Below, piece after piece: positions 56,585 to 64,000 of a DNA stretch of 64,000 nucleotides. The notes beneath the pieces are model-generated. The model did no database searches. It saw nothing but the letters and a program-made list of their open reading frames with translations, and was not told where the DNA came from. Within the stretch, counting starts at the first letter, position 1. Each line of letters opens with the position of its first letter. Origin of the DNA: Monoplex corrugatus (taxonomy: Eukaryota; Mollusca; Gastropoda; Littorinimorpha; Ranellidae); contig CM060307.1 in the NCBI GenBank assembly GCA_030674185.1, positions 68,956,905 through 69,020,904 of the forward strand. The letters are read 5' to 3'. Made by a program: the position numbers and the translations under genes.

Positions 56585-57378
56585 GAGAGGGTAGAGTAAT
56601 TGGTGATAATGACAAATTCATGCTGAGACAAAAGTGGACAAAGTGAGTGTGTGTGTGTGTGTGTGTGATGTGTTTGTGGTTGTGTGTGTGTGTATTTTTA
56701 TTTTATTTTTTTGAGAGGATGGGGTAATTGGTGATAATGACAAATTGTCACTGAGATGAAAGTGTGTGTGTGTGTGTGATGTGGTGTGTTTTTTGTTTTG
56801 TTTTTGTTTTTTAAGAATGGGGTTTTTTTTGTTTGTTTTTTTGGTATTCGTGTGTTTCGTTATTGATATTAAAGTGTGTGTGTGTGTGTGCATTTCCTGT
56901 GAGTGTGACAGCCCTTCAGAAGCTGTGAGGGATATATGTGTTAATTTTCATATCGGTGTGATTCTGATGAACTTTGTTTAATTAAGCTGATTGTGGGGGG
57001 GAGAGTGTATATCATTATTATTGATATTGTCATTATCATGAGTATATTATTCTTGGTATGATAATGAAGATGATGATGATCGATGATGATGATCATCATT
57101 TGTATCATTTCTTCCTACCTTTCCCTCAGAGAGTTGAAACAAAGTGTGTGTGGGTAACTGGAGAGAGGTTGATACCAAAAAAGGTTGATACCAAATTGAG
57201 ACAATATATGCAAGTCTGAGATTGATCTCTGGAGACTGTGTGTCAAAACATGTCTGTTTTCTCGGCTATTAGAGTATATATATGGATGCGTCTTTACATC
57301 TTGTATGTTCAGGGACAGCTGACAGAAAGCTGTAGACTGTATAAAGTTAGATCACACACCTGTCTTTGGCCAGTTTAA

Positions 57379-57545
57379 CCCTTTGACCCCCACAGCATGT
57401 CCAGCGTCAACCATGCTAGCGAAGCAAAACCTTGGCCCTTTCTCTCACCTTATCCACCAGCTTCCTGCAGGAAGCTGATGGATAGTGTGATGTGTCAGAG
57501 GCCCAAGTTTTTACAGTTTGTGGATATGGTGTGGAACTAAAAGGG
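57379..57545. mobile_element. TTAA-flanked MITE, copy 2
   Basis: Flanked by TTAA at 57375-57378 and 57546-57549. Starts CCCTTTGACCCC and ends AACTAAAAGGG. The central hairpin TTATCCACCAGCTTCCTGCA..GAAGCTGATGGATA is kept. It shares CATGCTAGCGAAGCAAAA and GTGGATATGGTG with the copy at 7289-7473 but is 18 bp shorter and clearly diverged. Confidence 0.75.
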
Positions 57546-58544
57546 TTAAAGACAGTAGTTGAATGTAAAATGTTAGGTCATATACCTACCAAGAGAAATA
57601 AAGTGGATAGTTTTTCTTTTTTTTTTTCTTTTTATTGCACTGTACTCGCATTTGATTTCCTTTTCCTATCATGATTTTCATCTCATATGTATGTTTTTTT
57701 CCTTTCATATGAGTGTTTATATTGTATTTTTCTGGGGTCTCTGGGTTTATGGATGGATCTTTACAGTCTTTTGTTTTTCTTCGTGAAATTCAGAACTTGA
57801 CAGTAAATGGTTAACTCCAGTGGCATGTCTGTGTAAAAAAAAAAAAAGCTGTTGATTGACTCATTGCTTTGATGACAGAATGGGCCCCTGGGCCCCTAGA
57901 AAAATGTCTTGGCTATTGAAAGATGCAGTGTAACTGCTGGTGTCAATATTGTATCAGCATAAAGATTTGATTGACCAAATCAGAGCCTGCTTGTGTGTAC
58001 TTTAAAAATTGTGGGGGAAACATTGGATCAGTACAGAGATTATATTGACCAGACTAGATCTGCTTGTGTTTACTGTAAAAGTCAAGGGGATACATTTTGT
58101 GCTGATGTCAGAGTGAAGATTTTTGTTTGTTTTTTTGAAGATTGATCATTTTCACCATGTCTTTAGTATTGTGTTGACTGCTGTGTGTGTGTGTGTGTGT
58201 GTGTATACATGTATCTGTGTGGGTGGGTGGGATACATTTTGTGCTGATGTCAGAGTGAAGATTTTTGTTTGTTTTTTTGAAGATTGATCATTTTCACCAT
58301 GTCTTTAGTATTGTGTTGACTGCTGTGTGTGTGTGTGTGTGTATACATGTATCTGTGTGTGTGTGTGTATACATGTGTGTGTGTGTGTATACATGTATCT
58401 TTCATATATATATATATATGTGTCTGTGTGTGTGTGTGGATGTGGGTGTTTTTTTGTTTTGTTTTGTTTTTTTCGGGTGGGTGGGCAGGTATTGTTTGGT
58501 ATTTGTGTGAGTGTTTTGTTATTGATATTTAAGTGTGTGATTGT

Positions 58545-59130
58545 GTGTGTTCCCCTGTGGGATGCCAGGGCTCTTTCAGTATAAATAGTATCCCCAACTT
58601 CTGGAAATTCTGTGCTAGAAATTTCCTCTTTTCTGTCACTCTCTTTGATTGTTTCTTCCTCCTTTGCTTTGTCATTTCTTCCTATCATTTTCTGCCTTGC
58701 TGGTCCATTCACCTGTATGTGTTCAATAAAGTCTTGCATACTTTCTCTTAGGATTGATAATTGGGTACATGTATTAAGTGTATTTTTGGCTCTAGAGAAG
58801 TGAGATATGCAGAAGCAATTTTAGGTAATGTATGCCCGTTTTTATATGTTTTTGTGTCCTTCTGAATGTTTAAATTTGTATTAAGGTGTTTTTTAAGTCC
58901 CCTGTGTGATAAATTGGATGGATTGGTCAGTGCTGAGGGCATCTCCTTAGATTACGTGGGCGAATGCATTGATGTGTACTTTTTGTTTGTTTGTTTTGTT
59001 TGTTTGTTTTTTTGTTGTGTTTTTTTTGTTTTTTTTTTTTTTTTGCTGTTGAAGTTTTGTATGTGTTTTGAAACGATTATAGCCCTGATAAGGCTCTACA
59101 CAGTCGGCTGGGTTTTAAACAAAAATGATA
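58545..59130 (+). repeat. Retroposon family 'R', copy 5, near consensus
   Basis: The longest well-kept copy: CCCCTGTGGGATGCCAGGGC, CTTTCAGTATAAATAGTATC, GTGCTAGAAATTTCCTC, TTCAATAAAGTCTTGCATAC (AATAAA), GATAATTGGGTACATG, TCCCCTGTGTGATAAATTGG, TAGATTACGTGGGCGAATGC, a T-rich tract, then TTGAAACGATTATAGCCCTG and GCTGGGTTTTAAACAAAAAT. No open frame. Ends with the GGGCTTTAAAC-A-rich tail typical of invertebrate retroposons. Confidence 0.85.
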
Positions 59131-60239
59131 AAAGCACAAAACAAGTGTGTGTGTGTGTTTTTCTTAGGGCAGGTATTGTTTGGTATTTGTGTGAGTGTTT
59201 TGTTATTGCTATTAAAGTGTGTGTGTGGGAGGGGGCACGTGTGCGTGAAGATTGATTACTTGACCATCTCTTTAGTGGTGTGTGTGAGTGAGAGTTGTGC
59301 GTGTGTTTATGTATGTATGTGTGTGGGCATGTGTTTGACCATATTTCGTGTGTGTGTGTGTGTGTGTATGGGAGTGTATGTGTGTGCATGGTGTGTGTGT
59401 ACAGGGCGGGCATTTTTTTTTATATTTGTGTGTCTTGTTATTGATAATAAAGTGTGTGTGTGTGTTCCAGTGTTGGTGTTCTGTGTAGTTTTTAGTTTTG
59501 TTTTGTTTTGTTTTGTTTTGTTTTGATAATTATTGTAGTGTTTACAGAGAGATAGAGAGAGGGAGAGACAGAGAGCGAGAGAGAGAGAGAGTGTGTGTGT
59601 GTGTAAGCATTTGTTTTTTTTATGTATTTGTTTTAGTGTATGTGTCATGAATGGCTGACTTTTTTGATTTTTTGTTTTCTAAAGTTTTTTTGTTTTTTTT
59701 TTGAGAGGGTGGAGTAATTGGTGATAATGACAAATTGATAACCGAGATGAAAGTGGGCAAAGTGTGATGTGTTTGTGGGGGGGGGGGGGGTGTTTCTAAA
59801 AGTGTATGTGTAATGTGTGTTTGTGTGTGTGTGTGTTTTGTTTGTTTTTTAGGGCGGGTATTTTTTTTGGTAATTGTGTGTCTTGTAATTGATATCAAAG
59901 TGTGTGTGTGTGTGCATGCGTGTGTGTGTGTGTGTGTATGTGTGTGTTTCCTGTGAGTGTGACGGCCCTTCAGAAACTGTGAGGGGTATATGTGTTGATT
60001 TTCATATCAGTGTGATACTGGTGGACTTTGTGTTAAACTGATTGTTGGGGAGAGAGTCTGTACATCATTATTATTGATATGATCATTATCATGAGTATAT
60101 TATTCTCATTGGGATGATGATGATGATCATCATCATCATTTGTATCATTTCTTCCCTTCTTTTCCTCAGAGAGTTGAAAAACAGTGTGTGTGTGTAACTG
60201 GAGAGAGGTTAATACCAAAGAAGGCCGATTCCAAATGTG

Positions 60240-60425
60240 CGCGAATGCATTGACATGTGTAGGCCTACTTACTTTTTTTTTCTTTTTTTGTTTTTGTTTT
60301 GCTAATGAAGTTTTTTGTTTTGCTGTTGAAGTTTTGTATGTGCTTTGAAACGTTTATAGCCCTGGTATGGCTCTACGCAGTCGTCTGGTTTTTAAACCAA
60401 AAAAAATCTTTAAAAAACAATTGTG
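60240..60425 (+). repeat. Retroposon 'R' 3' end
   Basis: From GCGAATGCATTGACATGTGTAGGCC through a T-rich tract to GAAACGTTTATAGCCCTGG and TTTTTAAACCAAAAAAA. A similar piece lies at 60925-61070 and a shorter one at 61800-61885. Confidence 0.75.
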
Positions 60426-62369
60426 TGTGGGTTTTGTTTTTTTTAGTGTGTGTGGGTTTTTTTAGGGCAGGTATTGTTTCGTATTTGCATGGAAGTTTTG
60501 TTATTGATATTAGTGTATCTTTGTGTGTGGCGCGTGTGTGTGTGTGTAAAGACCATCTCTTTTGTGTGTGTGAGTGAGTGTTGTGTGTGTCTGTGTATAC
60601 ATATATAGGTGTAGGTATGTTTTCGACCATCTTTCATGTGTGTGTGTGTGTGTATTTGTGGCGTTAAGGAGTGTATGTGTATATGTTTCGGGTTGTGTAT
60701 GTTGTGTGTGTGTGTGTTTTTTCGGGGGGTGGGGGTGGTGGTGGTTAGGGCGGGTTTTTTTTTGTTGTAATTGTGAGTGTCGTGTTAATGATATTAAAGT
60801 TTGTGTGTGTGTATTTCCTGTGAGTGTGACAGCCTTTCAGAAGCTGTGAGGGGTATATGTGTTTTTCATATCGGTGTGATTCTGGTGGACTTTGTGTTAA
60901 GCTGATTGTAGAGGAGAGAGTCTGAATGCATTGACATGTGTAGGCCTACTTACTTTTTTTTTCTTTTTTTGTTGTTTGTTTTGCTGTTGAAGTTTTGTAT
61001 TTGCTTTGAAATGCTTATAGCCCTGATATGGCTCTACGCAGTTGGTTGGGTTTTAAATAATAAAAAAAACTAATGTTTTTTTTTTCTTTTTTTGAGGGCT
61101 GGTGTTGCTTGGTATTTGCAAGGGTGTTTTGTTATTGATATTTAAGTGTATTTGTGTGTGTGTGTGTGCGCACGTATGTGTGAAGACCATCTCTTTAAGG
61201 TGTGTGTGAGTGATATTGTGTGTGTGTTTATGCATATATGTGTGTGGGTATGTGTTCGACCATCTTTCATGTGTGTGTGTACATGTGTGTGTGTGTGTGT
61301 GAATTCAGGAGTGTATGTGTAATGTGGTTGTGTGTGTGTTTGTGAACGAATGTGTGTGTGTGTGTTAAGGAGTGTATATGTTTGTGTGTGTGTGTGTGTT
61401 TATTTTATTTTATTTTGGGGGGAAGTGTGTGTGTGTGTGTGCGCGCGCATTCAGGAGTGTATGTGGTTGTGTGTGTGTGTGGTTTTTTTTGGTTTTTTAA
61501 CGGCGGTAATTTTTTTTGGTAATTGTGCGTCTTGTTATTTATGTTAAAGTGTGTGGTGTTGTGTGTGTGTGTGTGCGCGCGCGCATTTCCTCTGTGTGTG
61601 ACAGCCCTTCAGAAGCTTTGAGGGGTATATCTGTTGATTTTCATATCAGTGTGATTCTGGTGGACTTTGTGTTAAGCTGATTGTGGGGGAGAGAGTCTGT
61701 ACATCATTATTATTGATGTTATCATTATCATGAGTATATTATTCTCATTGGGATGATGATGATCATCATCTTCATAACCATCACCATCATTTGTATGTGC
61801 TTGTGTGTGCTTTGAAACGCTTATAACCTGATATGGCTGTACGCAGTCAGCTGGCTTTTAAACAAAAACGTGTTTTTTTTTTTTTTTTTTTTTTTTTTAG
61901 GGGCAGGTATTGTTTGGTATTTGCGTGGGTGTTTTGTTGTTATTGATATTAAAGTGTGTGTGTGTGTGTGAAAATTGATTTCTTGACCATCTCTTTATTG
62001 TGTGAGTGAGTGTTGTGTGTGTGTTTATGCATACATGTATGTGTGTGGGTAAACGTTCGACCATCTTTCGTGTGTGTGTGTGTGGCAGGAGTGTATGTGT
62101 GTAATGTGGGTGTGTGGGTGTTTTTGAGGGTGGGTAGTTTTTTGGTATTTGTGTGTCTTCTTATTGATGTTAAAGTGCGTGTGGTGTGTGTGTGGGGGGG
62201 GGGGGGGGTTTGATGGCAGATATTTTTTTTTAGTATTTGTGCAAGTGTCTTGTTATTGATATTAAAGTTGTGTGTTGTGTGTGTGTGTGTGTGTGTGTAG
62301 TGTGTGTGTGTGTGTGACAGCCCTTCAGAAGCTGTGAAGGGTATATGTGTTGATTTTCGTATGTGTGAT

Positions 62370-62650
62370 TTTGTCTGCTGTCCCATTCACTTGTATGTGT
62401 TCAGTAAAGTCTGATGTACTTTCTCTTAAGATTAATAGTTGGGTACATGTATTGAGTGCATTTTTGGCTCTAGGGAGATGAAATATGCGATCGCGCGAAA
62501 GCAATTTTAGGCAATTTAGGCCCATTTTTATATATGTTTTAGTGTCCTTAATGTTTAAATTTGTATTCATGTATTTTTTAAATCCCCTGTGTGATAAAAT
62601 GGATGGAATGGTCAATGCCAGGGGCATCTCCGTAGATTAAGTGTGCAAAG
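62370..62650 (+). repeat. Retroposon 'R', copy 6, internal part
   Basis: CCCATTCACTTGTATGTGTTC, AGTAAAGTCTGATGTACTTT (AATAAA changed to AGTAAA), AATAGTTGGGTACATGTATT, GTGTGATAAAATGGATGG and CCGTAGATTAAGTGTGC. The 5' part is missing. Confidence 0.8.
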
Positions 62651-62739
62651 GCATTGATATGTGTACTTTCCGCGCGTTGGGTGCGCATGTGTCCTGTTTG
62701 AACGCCATGTTTAAGTAAGTTGTTAACACAGGTTGTTCC

Positions 62740-63285
62740 CCCGTTGGGATGCCGGGGGCTCTTTCAGTATAAATAGTATCCCCACTTCTGGAAAAATTCT
62801 GTGCTAGAAATTTCCTCTTTTCTGTCACTTTCTTTGTTTCTTTCTTACTCCTTTGCTTTCTGTCATTTCTTCCTGTCATTTTCTACCTTGCTGGTCCATT
62901 CACCTGTATGTGTTCAATAAAGTCTTACATACTTTCTCTTAGGATTGATAATTGGGTACTTGTACTAAGTGCATTTTTGACTCTAGGGAAGTGAGATATG
63001 CAGAAGCAATTTTAGGTGTATGTTTTAGTGTCCTTAGTTATATTTATTTCAAATTTTTCATTCAGTTGTGTTTTTTAAATCCCCTGTGCAATAAATTGGA
63101 CGGAGTGGTCAATGCCAGGTCATCGCCTTAGATTATGTGTGTGAATGCATTGATAAGCATACTTTTTTTTCCCTTTTTTAAATTTTTTTTTATTTGCTGT
63201 TGAGGTATGTTTTGAAACTGTCATAGTCCTGATATGGCTGTACACAGTCCGCTGGGCTTGAAACAAAAATAACAATAACACAGGT
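62740..63285 (+). repeat. Retroposon 'R', copy 7, near consensus
   Basis: CCCCGTTGGGATGCCGGGGG through TTCAATAAAGTCTTACATAC to GCTGGGCTTGAAACAAAAAT and an AACAATAACA tail. It lies 100 bp after copy 6. Confidence 0.85.
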
Positions 63286-63724
63286 TGTACTCATACCATG
63301 AGTGTTGTTTTTTTTTAAACTGTGGACATGGAACTGCATAGTGCCATGAAATTTGTGTTCAGTTAGTCAGAAAATTGTTAGATTAGGAACTTTTTCCATT
63401 AGATTGTGGTTTGAGATTACAAAACTACAAATATTTGTTACGCATTATTATAATGTTTTCCATAGACTTCAGTAAACTTGTGATGCACAATTAGTATCTG
63501 GGCAAGGCAGTAGGTTTTCATTACAACATCATTCGAAGTTGCCCCATAGTTAAGTAAATCTTGTCAGAATATTAACAAGATGAAAGCAAAGCAGTGTCGC
63601 CCTAATGACCAGAAGTTCAGTCCCTGTTGTCGAAGTGTTCACAAAATTCACGAAAAGCGATTTCACAGTAAATGCTGCCTGCTTTCAGGCCCACCCAGCT
63701 CATCTTGACAATGAAGTGACATGA
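63286..63724. other. Intergenic sequence, nothing recognised
   Basis: Unique-looking, no gene supported. Confidence 0.4.
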
Positions 63725-64000
63725 TATACAAAAAGCTGGCACACTATAGGTGGCAGACACTCAGAGGGAGTGCAACTACCTTCAGGCTAGTTGCATAATG
63801 GGAAGATGTGCTGTCCACCAAGAGCCCAAGGTACTGTAGATGGCCTAACAGTCAGGCTGGTTTTGTGATGGGAACAGTGAAGTATTGACTTGGATCTGAC
63901 ATGACGTGCAACCACCAAGAGCCCAGCACACTGTAGGTGGCAGCACATCAAGATGGGAGTGCTGCTGCCTTCTTTCTGGTTTTATGATGGCAGCACAGTT
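63725..64000. repeat. About 90-100 bp tandem repeat, three units, continuing past window end
   Basis: Units near 63738, 63824 and 63923 share GCACACTGTAGGTGGCAG.. and TTCAGGCTGGTTTTATGATGG-like segments with many differences. Confidence 0.75.

Larger units (their letters stand above)
56341..63285. repeat. TG-rich composite array of recurring blocks
   Basis: Three blocks recur between TG microsatellites. Block A (GGGCAGGTATTGTTTGGTATTTGTGTGAG..TTATTGATATTAAAGTGTG) occurs near 56845, 58485, 59168, 59408, 59852, 60468, 60750, 61097, 61503, 61902, 62140 and 62225. Block B (GTGAGTGTGACAGCCCTTCAGAAGCTGTGAGGG..GTGTGATTCTGGTGGAC) occurs near 56905, 59955, 60820, 61590 and 62315, often continuing into an ATTATTATTGAT/GATGATGATCATCATC segment. 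Block C is the GAAACG..TATAGCCCTGATATGGCTCTAC..GGGTTTTAAA end of retroposon R. Most minus-strand frames read THTHT or NINNKT and are not genes. Confidence 0.88.

Overview
This window looks like non-coding, repeat-saturated nuclear DNA of a metazoan, most likely a marine invertebrate and plausibly a mollusc. The inference rests on extremely long (CA)n, (TA)n and GATA/GACA microsatellites, several clades of non-LTR retrotransposons (L2-like, CR1/Jockey-like, RTE-like and a type with a restriction-like endonuclease), two Tc1/mariner transposons, retroposon tails ending in GGGCTTTAAACAAAAA, and no bacterial-style gene packing. No host gene can be assembled. The only host-like coding candidate is one 63-bp exon at 51214-51276. 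Most long open frames are low-complexity translations of microsatellites or fragments of mobile elements.

Layout. 1-7650: the tail of an RTE-like element, microsatellites, a 5'-truncated retrotransposon with CCHC and restriction-like endonuclease motifs (2412-4068), a decayed LINE 3' end (about 5800-6500) and a TTAA-flanked MITE (7289-7473). 7655-13205: a near full-length minus-strand L2-like element ('L2-A') split by a plus-strand copy of its own family (9143-10612). 13.2-20.7 kb: microsatellites, a 78-bp tandem repeat next to a tRNA-like sequence, a Tc1 transposon (16545-18140) and a 53-bp x3 repeat. 20.7-27.3 kb: a degenerate tandem array of five units, one of which received a small foldback-like element that in turn received another L2-A copy. 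28-38 kb: retroposon fragments, minisatellites of about 20 and 56 bp, a possible ETS/CRE promoter motif and a solo L2-A 3' terminus.

39-48.5 kb: the best-preserved L2-A copy, with a 750-codon uninterrupted frame (39007-41259), then a decayed CR1/Jockey-like LINE (42195-44610), an RTE remnant, a second L2 family ('L2-B', 44991-46917) and a Tc1 transposon with perfect terminal inverted repeats (46918-48538). 48.5-53.4 kb: three consecutive minisatellites with units of about 48, 92 and 49 bp. The middle one carries splice-site-like motifs in most units and is followed by the candidate exon. 53.7-55.7 kb: overlapping RTE fossils. 56.3-63.3 kb: a composite TG-rich array of recurring blocks, with a second copy of the TTAA MITE and several copies of an AATAAA-containing retroposon. 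The last 280 bp start another tandem repeat.

The genes are mobile-element proteins: L2, CR1 and RTE reverse transcriptases, which copy element RNA into DNA at a nicked target, and DD34E transposases, which cut and paste. They do not form a pathway. The interest lies in how the elements were inserted in one another. L2-A has two sublineages here, one with a duplicated 3' terminus and one with a simple terminus and a shared 1-bp frameshift.
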